From assembly GCF_016918565.1 (NCBI RefSeq), contig NZ_JAFFQD010000041.1, positions 1-46,246 of the forward strand: DNA of 46,246 nucleotides, written 5' to 3'. Positions 36,722-44,570 of the stretch are shown here, piece after piece. The notes beneath the pieces are model-generated. The model saw only the letters and a program-made list of their open reading frames with translations. It did not search any database and was not told the DNA's origin. The position numbers were made by a program, and so were the translations under genes. Numbering within the stretch: the stretch's first letter is position 1; the number at the start of each line of letters is the position of its first letter. Source of the stretch: Desulfogranum marinum (GTDB lineage: Bacteria; Desulfobacterota; Desulfobulbia; Desulfobulbales; Desulfobulbaceae).

Positions 36722-37384
36722 TTATATAATTTTGTGTGCTTGCAGGATAAAATATCCCTTACCAAGGCCACTGTAAAAAAAATAACAGGAAAAAATCATT
36801 AAAAAAGCTGCGCAAACAAAAATAAGCCTCCGATAAAAAGTATCGCTAAAATATCGTTTCCCTTTGGCAACTCCGAAAGAAATAAGGCTGTACCAGGCAA
36901 GATCGGCCAAAATATGGCCTGTAAAAAAGGCACCAATCCCCAAAAAACCAAATTTGGCGGCATACATGATATAGCCGATGCCGATCGTGGCCCACCAGAT
37001 GAACCAATACGGGTTGGAAAGACTGAGCAGGATACCGGCCAGAACAAGGCTCCTGGTTTGCTCTTGGTTGTCGACATCATGAAGCTGCAAAGTAGGCAGC
37101 TCTTTTATCATCGAGCAGGCCATCCACAATAAAATAATGCCACCCAGCAGGGAGACGACCACAAAGACATCATCCCTGGTAAAAAAAGGCGCAAGGCCGG
37201 CCAGCAGGGCAACAACCAGCGTAAGCTCCAGCAACCCGTGGCCAAAGATCATCAAAGGACCTGCCACCACGCCTCTGCGCGTGCTTTCACTCACGGTAAC
37301 GGTAAGCACCGGCCCAGGCATGAGAGCGCCGGACAAGGCCAGGATAAAAGAAGTGGAAAAGATGGTAATCAGAGAAAAGAGCAT
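36722..37384 (-). CDS. LysE-family exporter
   Basis: A 220-residue, about six-helix inner-membrane exporter of the LysE/RhtB type. The signature FILALSGALMPGPVLTVTVSES near the N-terminus contains the conserved PGP motif; further helices include LPTLQLHDVDN-flanked segments and a C-terminal FVCAAFLMIFSCYFFY. Members export amino acids and related small molecules. The ATG at 37384 is preferred over a GTG four codons upstream because GAGAG is spaced five bases from it. It is divergent from the NIS-synthetase-like gene, with about 100 bases between, raising the possibility that it exports that enzyme's product. Confidence 0.88.
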   Translation of the reverse strand: MLFSLITIFSTSFILALSGALMPGPVLTVTVSESTRRGVVAGPLMIFGHGLLELTLVVALLAGLAPFFTRDDVFVVVSLLGGIILLWMACSMIKELPTLQLHDVDNQEQTRSLVLAGILLSLSNPYWFIWWATIGIGYIMYAAKFGFLGIGAFFTGHILADLAWYSLISFGVAKGKRYFSDTFYRRLIFVCAAFLMIFSCYFFYSGLGKGYFILQAHKII

Positions 37385-37488
37385 ATTTACTCTCACATTT
37401 TTTTGGCAATAAAGCTAAACTTTACCCATCATATATAAAAAAACACCTATATTCTAACGTCAGCAACCTATTTTATCCAGGTGTTACC

Positions 37489-38700
37489 ATGATCCCATCT
37501 CTCCAATACCTAGACAGATATCGTAACGAAGGAACCAGAACCTATAGCAAGCATTCAGCGTACACTGAGGCGAAGGAACTGTATCGCCCCAATGCATCGC
37601 AGAAAAATTTCATTGTCAATGCTTTTGCAATACCGCGCCAGGACCTCCTGATTTATACCGCCAATCCTCCCCAGGAGCTCAGCGTCTCTTATCTTGGCAA
37701 GGAGAAGGCCCTCTTCTGCATTCACCCCCAAGTGCTTGAAGAATATACCACCGACCCTTACGTGCAAGCTGTTATAAAAACCAGTAAAAGCAGACGGAAA
37801 ATAGAAGTTATTCCAAGCTCTTCTACGAGAACACTCTACGTCAAGTCAGCCTTCCCCCACGCTATAAAGCTTCACTTTCCTTTTCGCGTTTCCCGCTACA
37901 ATAGAAAAATGCGCGATGAGGTGATTGAACAGGCGGTCAATGTCTCCCGCGACATGGAATACGGAATAGATAACTTTGACCCTACGTTTGCCTACCTTCG
38001 GGAAGTAATCGGCATCTCGTACGCTAACCTTAATACGTCATCATCCCGTGGGGAAAACTGGGGATATCTGATACGCGACATGCGCCCTTTCCCCGTCTGC
38101 CGGGAAAAGAGAGCATTGATTCCAGGCTTTGCACTATACGGCAAAGATTTTTTTACCGCTGAACAAGCCCCCCTTCTTTATAGCCTTATTGATGCAGCAG
38201 ATCCTGTGGAATTTATTCTTGGCCGGATAATGCTGCCCATCATACACCATTGGGTGCAGTGCTTCAGCACCTTTGGCTACATGCTGGAACCCCATGGGCA
38301 AAATGTGCTCCTGGAACTGGATGATGAGCAAAATATCACTCGCATAGTGCATCGAGATTTAAGCGTAGGCATAGATATGCGCCGCCGTCAGGACCTACAG
38401 ATTTCGTCTACCCATCTCAATCAGTATAATCGGATGGATTATGGCCAATTTCTCAGTATTGCCTATGATATGTTCATGGGGAGCCACTTTTTTGATCGGA
38501 TCGTTGCCTGCTGCCGCGAAAAATTTCCAGGACTCACAGATGAAGATTTTCGCAAGCCCTGCCGCCAGACATTTGAAAAAATATTCCCGGAACATAGAAA
38601 ATACTTTCCGGCAACCATTCATTATTTCAGCGAACAAAGAGATCGATACAACAAACCACTATACAAGGATACAGGCAAAAAACCTCAGTGGCGCCCTTGA
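37489..38700 (+). CDS. Short IucA/IucC-like protein (NIS siderophore-synthetase fold)
   Basis: A 403-residue protein with ATP-site motifs of NRPS-independent siderophore synthetases in the right order. These are SSSTRT (110-115), a lysine-bearing KLHFPFRVS strand (127-135), EPHGQN (267-272) and VHRDL (287-291). The spacing from the first to the HGQN motif (about 155 residues) is like that of AcsD/IucA enzymes. Those enzymes are about 580-620 residues, so roughly 160 N-terminal residues are missing. The enzyme would condense a carboxylate with an amine or alcohol using ATP; substrates unknown. No siderophore receptor or decarboxylase is nearby. AGGTG before the ATG and an upstream divergent exporter suggest a native start. 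Confidence 0.7.
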   Translation: MIPSLQYLDRYRNEGTRTYSKHSAYTEAKELYRPNASQKNFIVNAFAIPRQDLLIYTANPPQELSVSYLGKEKALFCIHPQVLEEYTTDPYVQAVIKTSKSRRKIEVIPSSSTRTLYVKSAFPHAIKLHFPFRVSRYNRKMRDEVIEQAVNVSRDMEYGIDNFDPTFAYLREVIGISYANLNTSSSRGENWGYLIRDMRPFPVCREKRALIPGFALYGKDFFTAEQAPLLYSLIDAADPVEFILGRIMLPIIHHWVQCFSTFGYMLEPHGQNVLLELDDEQNITRIVHRDLSVGIDMRRRQDLQISSTHLNQYNRMDYGQFLSIAYDMFMGSHFFDRIVACCREKFPGLTDEDFRKPCRQTFEKIFPEHRKYFPATIHYFSEQRDRYNKPLYKDTGKKPQWRP

Positions 38701-38720
38701 ATGGAAAATAGCTACAATCC

Positions 38721-38740
38721 GTCACTGTTCAGCAGTGCTC
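38721..38740. repeat. Solo copy of the MITE-like arm
   Basis: Twenty bases match the left arm of the inverted-repeat element at 18907-18926 with one mismatch (third base). It lies just after the NIS-like gene's stop. No matching right arm is seen nearby, so it may be a remnant end or a shared binding site. Confidence 0.4.
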
Positions 38741-38801
38741 AAGGTGATTTAGTGGTATATTACTTTTTTACGCTTAACAGCACCTTCAAAAAAGGACAAT
38801 T

Positions 38802-39176
38802 ATGACAGTAGAACAAGCAAACTTAATCGCTACAGTGATAGGCCTGCTCGCAGTCTTCGGTATTATTGTAATGTTTTCCTCTCTAGGTAATTCCAAAAAA
38901 GATGAGGCTATCCCCCTTCCAACAGGGCCTCTTCCAACAGGAGCGGCAACACTTATTGTAGGCTCGCCGGTGTGTGAAAATGCAAGCTGGGTGTGGAGAT
39001 ATGCATCAAGCATGGCTGACAACAACGTGAAAAAAGCAGAGGCGGCGCTTAAACATTGCACTATTATTACAACAGCCAGCCCTATTAACATCGAAGCCTG
39101 GAGTGACAAACAGCGAATAGCTAAAATAACCTATAACGGTTCCGTTGGCTTCACCCACGCTGGGGCTGTTGAGTAA
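38802..39176 (+). CDS. Small single-helix membrane protein, unknown function
   Basis: A 124-residue protein with one N-terminal hydrophobic helix (LIATVIGLLAVFGIIVMF, about residues 8-25). A Pro/Thr-rich linker (PLPTGPLPTGA) and a soluble C-terminal part with two cysteines (Cys58, Cys86) follow. AAGGACAATT before the ATG is a good ribosome binding site, so the gene is probably real. No domain is recognised. The helix likely anchors it with the C-terminal part in the periplasm. Confidence 0.6.
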   Translation: MTVEQANLIATVIGLLAVFGIIVMFSSLGNSKKDEAIPLPTGPLPTGAATLIVGSPVCENASWVWRYASSMADNNVKKAEAALKHCTIITTASPINIEAWSDKQRIAKITYNGSVGFTHAGAVE

Positions 39177-39405
39177 AAACCATTCAAGGCACCCGACGTA
39201 GTTAGACCATGGCAATCTATTTCACAGATCTAAGCAAACGGAGGTCGGGCGAGAGTCATCTTTCAAAAAATAAGATGTGAAAAAGTATTGATAGCCTGTT
39301 GCCATAAACCCTTTCCTTCTTTCCTTCATATTGCTTTCATTTTTTCCTTTTACCTTGTTTCCATCGCCGAATTACTTCGGGAACATCAAGAATCAGGAGA
39401 AGAAA
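39177..39405. other. Region between two small membrane-protein genes with a possible RNA fold
   Basis: CCCGAC (about 39193) and GTCGGG (about 39245) can close a ~55-base structure containing the internal pair GATCT/AGATT-like segments. The closing stem resembles leader RNAs but matches no riboswitch class I know; c-di-GMP (GEMM) was considered and lacks the core. Function open. Confidence 0.3.
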
Positions 39406-39615
39406 ATGAAAGGTTCAACACGAGGATATATAGCTCTTTGCTTTTCCATCTGGTTTGTCTCGCTGATCATTGCCAGTGCCGCGTGGCTCAATACACTAGC
39501 GGAACTGGAGACACCTATAGCCATGCCTGTTCAGGCTGGAGAGCAGTATGCAAATATAGGCGGCACCACCATACATGTACCTGCCAACAATCACAAAAAT
39601 TTCAAGCGGATTTAA
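39406..39615 (+). CDS. Small membrane protein, unknown function
   Basis: A 69-residue protein with one hydrophobic helix (GYIALCFSIWFVSLIIASAAWL, split here only by description; about residues 7-28) and a polar tail rich in Gly, Thr and Asn. AGGAG six bases before this ATG is a strong ribosome site; the frame stays open 25 codons upstream, but that part lacks a ribosome site. No known family is recognised. It may be an accessory membrane peptide or an exported protein with an uncleaved anchor. Confidence 0.55.
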   Translation: MKGSTRGYIALCFSIWFVSLIIASAAWLNTLAELETPIAMPVQAGEQYANIGGTTIHVPANNHKNFKRI

Positions 39616-39899
39616 GGGTACTTTGAAAAAACAAGTTTCCGATCAAGGTCAGCCGGGCATCTGTTCAGAGGAGCACAATGATGCTATCTTGAAGGATTTC
39701 CACCGGGTTCGATCTCCTGTCGTTTTGCGCTTACCTTGTTATGCTCAACATTTTTTTATATATTTTTTCTTAAAAGCACGGCAAGGCACACTACTTTCAC
39801 CTGGAGAATCCCGCATGATAAATCTTCAGTAAAGAGGATCTTCGAACTGATTTGCCAGAAAAAGGAAAAAATAACTCTTTCCCATAAACCGGAAGGCGT
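39616..39899. other. Gene-free stretch ending in a strong terminator
   Basis: About 285 bases with no supported frame lie between the small membrane-protein gene and an intrinsic terminator. Open frames at 39575-39832 and 39736-39960 lack ribosome sites and look random. The stretch may be a long 3' region or carry a small RNA; nothing decisive is visible. Confidence 0.4.
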
Positions 39900-39931
39900 A
39901 AGGCAGAGCTTATCAGCTCTGCCTTTTTTTT
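39900..39931 (+). terminator. Strong rho-independent terminator
   Basis: An 11-bp perfect stem AAGGCAGAGCT with its complement, loop TATC, followed by seven or more T residues. It insulates the ArsR operon promoter downstream. Confidence 0.92.
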
Positions 39932-39955
39932 CATATCTTCAATCAGCCTTACATG

Positions 39956-39971
39956 TGTGATTAGCATCACT
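39956..39971. promoter_or_regulatory. CRP/FNR-family-like site before the ArsR operon
   Basis: TGTGA-TTAGCA-TCACT matches the CRP consensus (TGTGA-N6-TCACA) at 9 of 10 positions. It lies about 20 bases upstream of a TTGACA hexamer at 39984-39989, the usual place for an activator site. Which CRP/FNR-family protein would bind is unknown. Confidence 0.5.
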
Positions 39972-39983
39972 CATGGTAAAGCT

Positions 39984-40028
39984 TGACAACCCTACACATT
40001 AGAATTAACTAATTTAGTATATTCTAAT
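39984..40028 (+). promoter_or_regulatory. Promoter/operator of the persulfide-sensor operon
   Basis: A perfect TTGACA (39984-39989) is followed by an AT-rich stretch holding TTAGAAT (40000-40006) and its complement ATTCTAA (40022-40028). A second near-palindrome TTAGTAT-ATTCTAA (40015-40028) overlaps it. Such AT-rich inverted repeats are typical operators of BigR-type ArsR repressors. The -10 hexamer itself is not clear. Confidence 0.55.
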
Positions 40029-40045
40029 TTAAGTTATACGCCATT

Positions 40046-40372
40046 ATGGAACAGATTGACCCTAATAAATTACAAAAAAATGCGAAAAAGGCTGCCGGCC
40101 TGCTTAAAAGCATGAGTCACCCAAGCCGACTGATGGTGCTTTGCCATCTGATGAATGGGGAATGCCCGGTGAGTGTACTGAACAAGGCTGTCCCTTTAAG
40201 TCAGTCGGCTCTATCGCAGCACCTGGCAAGTCTACGTGATGCCGGTCTTGTGGAAACGAGGCGTGAAAGCCAGATCATCCATTACCGGCTGAACAGCGAG
40301 GCCGTTGCAGATATCCTGCAAGTCCTTTACCGCATTTACTGCAAACCGAAAAATGAGGAGGAATTGACATGA
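40046..40372 (+). CDS. ArsR-family regulator of BigR/SqrR persulfide-sensor type
   Basis: A 108-residue winged-helix repressor. Recognition helix LSQSALSQHLASLRDAGLVE and wing TRRESQIIHYRL are typical of ArsR/SmtB. Cys33 (in RLMVLCHLMNGE) and Cys99 (in LYRIYCKPK) occupy the same places, 66 residues apart, as the two cysteines of BigR and SqrR that form an intramolecular sulfur bridge with persulfides. An extra Cys40 is present. It lacks the metal-binding ELCVCD motif of arsenic sensors. Its TGA overlaps the first yeeE-type gene (ATGA). It probably represses its own operon until sulfide-derived persulfide accumulates. Confidence 0.85.
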   Translation: MEQIDPNKLQKNAKKAAGLLKSMSHPSRLMVLCHLMNGECPVSVLNKAVPLSQSALSQHLASLRDAGLVETRRESQIIHYRLNSEAVADILQVLYRIYCKPKNEEELT

Positions 40373-40935
40373 GCGGACAATTAAACTGGTTTAAAGGAGG
40401 CCTTTTACTGGGAGCGGCCTTTCTCTTCGCTGTCGCATTGGTGAAGCCCATCGGGGTTTCCACTCAATTTGTCATAGCTGACGGCATTATATGGAATCTT
40501 TTTTCCGATACCATCGTCCAGGAAAATCCAGAAAGGAAGACAGGCTATTCCAGCCCAAACGCCTACTTGGACAAAAGCGACGGTAAATACGCGAAAAATA
40601 TAGCGAACCCAATTAACTACAGCTTTATTTTTGTTCTTGCCATGATAGCAGGAGCATTCTTATCATCCAAGTTGGGCGGCCCCACCCCCAGCGCACAAGA
40701 CCGCCAAGCCCCCCAAGTCTGGCGACAGCGCTTCGGGGAAAACCCTTTCGCCCGTTATATAATAGTATTCTTTGCCGGAATTCTTGTGCTTTTCGGTGCC
40801 CGTCTGGCCGGAGGCTGCACCAGCGGCCATATGATGAGCGGCATGATGCAGACATCCCTCAGTGGATATCTGTTTGCCCTCGGCGCTTTTGCTGCAGCCA
40901 TTCCGGCAGCCATATTAATCTACAAGAGAAAATAA
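40369..40935 (+). CDS. YeeE/YedE-family transporter, half-size subunit A
   Basis: A 188-residue inner-membrane protein of the YeeE/YedE (TsuA, sulfur transport) family, here about half the size of full-length members (about 350). The conserved cysteine motif LAGGCTSGHMMSG is near the C-terminus; about four to five helices are seen. A polar insert (residues about 48-75, SDTIVQENPERKTGY...) is typical of the second of the split subunits. Probably forms a heterodimer with the next gene's product and moves thiosulfate, persulfide or another sulfur species. Coupled by ATGA overlap to the sensor gene. Confidence 0.87.
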   Translation: MSGQLNWFKGGLLLGAAFLFAVALVKPIGVSTQFVIADGIIWNLFSDTIVQENPERKTGYSSPNAYLDKSDGKYAKNIANPINYSFIFVLAMIAGAFLSSKLGGPTPSAQDRQAPQVWRQRFGENPFARYIIVFFAGILVLFGARLAGGCTSGHMMSGMMQTSLSGYLFALGAFAAAIPAAILIYKRK

Positions 40936-40945
40936 GAGATTTATC

Positions 40946-41500
40946 ATGGATACTCTACTAGCGATCATCCTTGGAATTTTTTTCGGTTTTGCCCTGCAGC
41001 GGGTGGGGGCAAACAACCCTCAAAATATAATCAACATGCTGCGCCTCAAAGATCTGCATCTCATGAAAGCCATCTTTTTTGCTATTGGCATCAGCAGCAC
41101 TCTGCTTTTTCTGCTTATGGCCGTCGGCATCATCGATAGCGGACACCTCTCAGTGAAAAGCAGCTACTTTGGCGTTATTCTCGGCGGTGCACTGCTCGGG
41201 CTGGGATTTGCCATAGCGGGCTACTGCCCCGGCACAAGTCTAACTGCTCTTGCAGACGGCAGGAAGGATGCCCTCTTTTTTGTCGGCGGCGGACTGGTTG
41301 GCGCCCTGGTATATACTCTGGTTTACGGCACGATCGAAGAGACCTGGCTGTTCGACAAGATTGCAGGAGGCAAGGTGATGCTTGCAACCGGGTCTGAAAA
41401 ATTTGAACCACTGCTGCCTATGATTCCCGGCACCTTGCTGGCCGTAGCCATTGGTATTGTTTTTATGCTTATCGCCTGGAAATTACCGGAAAAAATCTGA
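40946..41500 (+). CDS. YeeE/YedE-family transporter, half-size subunit B
   Basis: A 184-residue membrane protein of the same family, with the conserved motif FAIAGYCPGTSLTALADG containing its key cysteine. About five helices. It starts ten bases after the first half and has RBS AAGAGAT. Paired half-size YeeE genes directly behind a BigR-type regulator are known from Xylella and Agrobacterium; this fits export or import of sulfur species during sulfide stress. Direction of transport is not shown by the sequence. Confidence 0.87.
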   Translation: MDTLLAIILGIFFGFALQRVGANNPQNIINMLRLKDLHLMKAIFFAIGISSTLLFLLMAVGIIDSGHLSVKSSYFGVILGGALLGLGFAIAGYCPGTSLTALADGRKDALFFVGGGLVGALVYTLVYGTIEETWLFDKIAGGKVMLATGSEKFEPLLPMIPGTLLAVAIGIVFMLIAWKLPEKI

Positions 41501-41512
41501 TACCGTTTTTAC

Positions 41513-41547
41513 CCCAAAGCCCATTCTTTGGACGGGCTTTGGGATAT
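41513..41547 (+). terminator. Hairpin after the YeeE pair
   Basis: A 10-bp perfect stem CCCAAAGCCC/GGGCTTTGGG with an 11-base loop, followed by GATATTTT. It could attenuate read-through into the DsrE-like gene 60 bases downstream rather than fully stop it. Confidence 0.6.
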
Positions 41548-41602
41548 TTTCCGATGATAATTACATTTTTAAAATGCTCAACACCAACGATGAGGCCAAA
41601 AA

Positions 41603-42034
41603 ATGTATAGACGTATGATTATGTTATTTCTTGCAGCTTTACTCGCTATTCCGACCATTGGAATTGGTTCCGAGATCTCTAAAAATATGTTTATTGTCGT
41701 AACAACAGACGATCCAATTACCCAGTTGATGTCAATGGTGCTGGCCACACAGACATCGAAAAAAGGAGCAACGGTGGATGTCCTTCTTTGTGGAGAAGCA
41801 GGTTCACTGGCTGTCAAAAATTCACCGGAGGTACTTTTAAAGCCAAAAAACATATCCCCGCAGATGCTACTGAAAAATCTACTTCAAAATAGCGTTAGTG
41901 TAGAGATTTGCCCACCATATTTGCCGAACAAAGAAAAAACAACAGCGGACCTAATAGATGGGGTGGCTGTTGCAAAACCATCTCAGGTAGCAGATAAACT
42001 TCTTCATAAAGACACACAAATTTTAAGTTATTGA
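41603..42034 (+). CDS. Exported DsrE/DsrF-like protein
   Basis: A 143-residue protein with a signal peptide (MLFLAALLAIPTIGIG, cleavage after about residue 22) and a DsrE-like alpha/beta fold. NMFIVVTTDDPITQLMSMVL opens the domain, VDVLLCGEAGSLAV holds Cys63, and SVSVEICPPYLPN holds Cys103 in the place usual for the sulfur-carrying cysteine. GAGG seven bases before ATG is a clear ribosome site. DsrE proteins pass sulfane sulfur; an exported one next to a persulfide sensor and sulfur transporters suggests periplasmic sulfur handling. Separate transcription is possible because a hairpin lies between. Confidence 0.8.
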   Translation: MYRRMIMLFLAALLAIPTIGIGSEISKNMFIVVTTDDPITQLMSMVLATQTSKKGATVDVLLCGEAGSLAVKNSPEVLLKPKNISPQMLLKNLLQNSVSVEICPPYLPNKEKTTADLIDGVAVAKPSQVADKLLHKDTQILSY

Positions 42035-42158
42035 TGGATGGTGGTTCAGCCACGTCCATCGCCTTTGAATAATGCAAATAAGGCTATAACGCGCTGAACC
42101 ATCTCACTTTTTTAAAGTCTACCAAGACTATATTAGGCAACTATCCAAAAAAATCTGG

Positions 42159-43766
42159 TCACTTACCACTCCAAATCACAGGCTGTTTGCCCCAAAGGGT
42201 GTAGGCACTTTTCCCTGCTTTTTTGGAATCATACAGGGCCATATCTGCTTTTTTGAACAATTCACCGAAGTCTCCAACACCGGCATCAATGGCACCCCCG
42301 ATACTGACAGAAATATTGGTATGCGGAAACTTCCGGGTAACTTTTGCTGCAAACCCTGCCAACAGGTGCTCTGCCGAATCTTTCGGCCGGTCCTCACCAT
42401 CAATTTCGGTAAGCATAATGGCAAATTCATCGCCGCCAAGACGAAAGAGATTGTCAGCAGAAAACAGCTGCAGCAGCAAGTTGGAAAAGGCTATCAGCAC
42501 TCGGTCTCCTTCATCGTGACCATGTCGATCATTGACTTCCTTAAAGTTATCGAGATCGGCGAGCAACAGTGCCGTCCCTGGTTGACACGGGGTTTTCCTC
42601 ATAAAATCCTGAAGACTGCGTCGGTTATTCAATTTGGTTAAATGATCGGTGTTGGCATCGATGAGCAGCTTGTTTTTGTATTGATGCTCAAGAGTTACAT
42701 CGATAAAAAGATAGACATGGCCTGCCAGCACGTCAAATACATCCAGCAGTTTTTCGTCATGAATTTTTAAAACTTTATTTTTTGAAATAAGCAACGTGCC
42801 GTCAGCTTCCCTCTCAATAAGCCATCTCTTACTGCGAGTATATGATTTGGATTCATCGATCAAAAAATCAACTTTTTTACCGATAAACTCGGTACGATCA
42901 AGAACAAAGATATCGATAAATTTTTGATTAACACTCGTAATATTCCTGTCTTTGTCGGTTACCATGACAGCAAAAGGCAGGCCTTCAATCAAAATATTGA
43001 GCTCGATCAGCAAGTTCTGCAAGTCAGTTACATCGTGAGCAAATCCAACCGTGCCGATAACCTCACCATCGATGTCAAAAATCGGTGATTTATAGGTTTT
43101 AAATTTACGAAGTTCATCACCGCATTTCACCGTTTCATCAAACAAACAGGTTTCCTTTTTATTGAGAACAATCTCTTCAGAATCTAGGCAAATAAATTCC
43201 CCCTGGGTGTATTCATCTGGTTCAATATCCCAAATGTAGTAATGCCCGCGGCCTTCTACCTGAGCCTTGGTCTTATTGACGGTGCGGCAGAAACTATCGT
43301 TGACTTTAAGGTGGGCTCCTCGGGCATCTTTGTACCAAATAAGCTCGGGCAGACTGTCTATCAGGGTATCCAGATATTTTTGGCCCAGGATCACTTCTTC
43401 CCGTTCTTTAAAACGCCTTAAGATCCCGGCAAAGGAGGACTGGAGTTTATCATCAGCAAAAGGTTTGATCCAGACTTGGTCAAACAGATGGTAATGCTCT
43501 GCTAAAACAGGAAAGCTATTGCGGGTAAAACAACCTATCACGGCAACTTTGTCATTCTTGATTGTCTTAATACGATCCAAGGACTTGGGGGCAGCGGTGT
43601 CGAAATCCAGGATAATGACCGAGTAGTCGCTAAAGTCGATTTCATCGACATTATGTGAACAAAGAAACTGATGGGAAAACCTTTCCTCGGGTTCCACTCC
43701 CTGAAGAATCATTTCGAGTTGAGGATCATGAGTTGCAATATAGATTTTTAGTAACCGATGATACAT
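42159..43766 (-). CDS. REC-PAS-PAS-GGDEF protein (diguanylate cyclase)
   Basis: A 535-residue signalling protein. A REC-like domain (1-115) has the phosphorylatable Asp54 (VIILDFDT) and the conserved Lys101 (VWIKPFADD). PAS1 spans about 130-250 and PAS2 about 255-365. A GGDEF domain (370-530) has DHLTKLNNRRS and the active site FRLGGDEFA (444-448), so it should make cyclic di-GMP. The inhibitory I-site, normally R-x-x-D five residues before GGDEF, reads F-S-A-D, so product inhibition by that site is probably lost. The first acidic pocket of REC is incomplete. No sensor kinase is adjacent. No partner genes are close. Confidence 0.9.
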   Translation of the reverse strand: MYHRLLKIYIATHDPQLEMILQGVEPEERFSHQFLCSHNVDEIDFSDYSVIILDFDTAAPKSLDRIKTIKNDKVAVIGCFTRNSFPVLAEHYHLFDQVWIKPFADDKLQSSFAGILRRFKEREEVILGQKYLDTLIDSLPELIWYKDARGAHLKVNDSFCRTVNKTKAQVEGRGHYYIWDIEPDEYTQGEFICLDSEEIVLNKKETCLFDETVKCGDELRKFKTYKSPIFDIDGEVIGTVGFAHDVTDLQNLLIELNILIEGLPFAVMVTDKDRNITSVNQKFIDIFVLDRTEFIGKKVDFLIDESKSYTRSKRWLIEREADGTLLISKNKVLKIHDEKLLDVFDVLAGHVYLFIDVTLEHQYKNKLLIDANTDHLTKLNNRRSLQDFMRKTPCQPGTALLLADLDNFKEVNDRHGHDEGDRVLIAFSNLLLQLFSADNLFRLGGDEFAIMLTEIDGEDRPKDSAEHLLAGFAAKVTRKFPHTNISVSIGGAIDAGVGDFGELFKKADMALYDSKKAGKSAYTLWGKQPVIWSGK

Positions 43767-44322
43767 CGCTTAACCCCTCGGCAAAAAAAGCAAAAAAGTA
43801 TTAAATACCAGACGCATCCAAGGATGATGTAAATTTAAAAAAATATACTCGCAAGAAATCCGGAGAACAGGCCGCAGCATCCATGAAAATTTAATCTACA
43901 AAATTCTATCCGAAAATAAGGCTTTATTCAAATTCAAGGTATGTAAATAAAATTTAGGGTCCGCTATCTATGATAGCTTCGCCACTTTAGAAAGCGGGGG
44001 AAAAAACTTTATTAATATAGAAAGATACCTCTTGGGTAGGAGCACTTCCTGTTTATCACTATTTTTTAGAAAAATATGGTCATATTTTGTCTGTGCAGAA
44101 TAGATTTAGCCGCCCTGTTTGTCTATCCTGTCTAAGGCCCCTGACCACTTCTCAGTTGCCAGGCTAGAAAGAGATATTTGCAAACTGTTGTTAATGAAGA
44201 AGGTGAAACAGAAACCTATGGCATAGTCGGCAATGACAGCAGCGTCAGCAAAATTTTGCTATTGTTTTATAGATGAAAAATTGAGGCATTAAAAAGTAAA
44301 ATAAGTTTTTCGGAGTTACCTA
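43767..44322. other. Long AT-rich non-coding region
   Basis: About 555 bases with no convincing gene. Near 44166-44275 one frame reads a protein-like stretch (NEEGETETYGIVGNDSS) without a start or ribosome site, probably a gene remnant. This is the beginning of the degenerate accessory end of the window. Confidence 0.4.
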
Positions 44323-44454
44323 GTGAGTATTAGACAAAAATATACATATCACTTGGGCGATGACTACAACAAGGTTCATAGGAATGCCCATTGCATCCTT
44401 CCTCGGTACATAGGAGAGGATAAACCTATTAATTTCCATGACCAAGAAAAATAG
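44323..44454 (+). CDS. Small ORF of unknown function
   Basis: A 43-codon frame starting with GTG and preceded at seven bases by CGGAG, an excellent ribosome site. The product has a Tyr- and His-rich middle (KVHRNAHCILPRYIGEDK). No family is recognised. Because of the ribosome site I list it as a possible small gene, but it may be a fragment. Confidence 0.3.
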   Translation: MSIRQKYTYHLGDDYNKVHRNAHCILPRYIGEDKPINFHDQEK

Positions 44455-44570
44455 GTTTCGTTTTTCAGCAAACGACTTGTACCCAAAATCGACCCAAGCA
44501 GAACCACAGTTCTCCTCCTATTCTCCAATCCACATCCTCACTCGATAAGCCAAATCCATTTTGGAGCTTC

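Noticed and set aside
39190-39260. Possible c-di-GMP (GEMM) riboswitch
   Set aside because: The GCAAA-x-C and tetraloop core of the GEMM fold are absent; only a weak closing stem remains.
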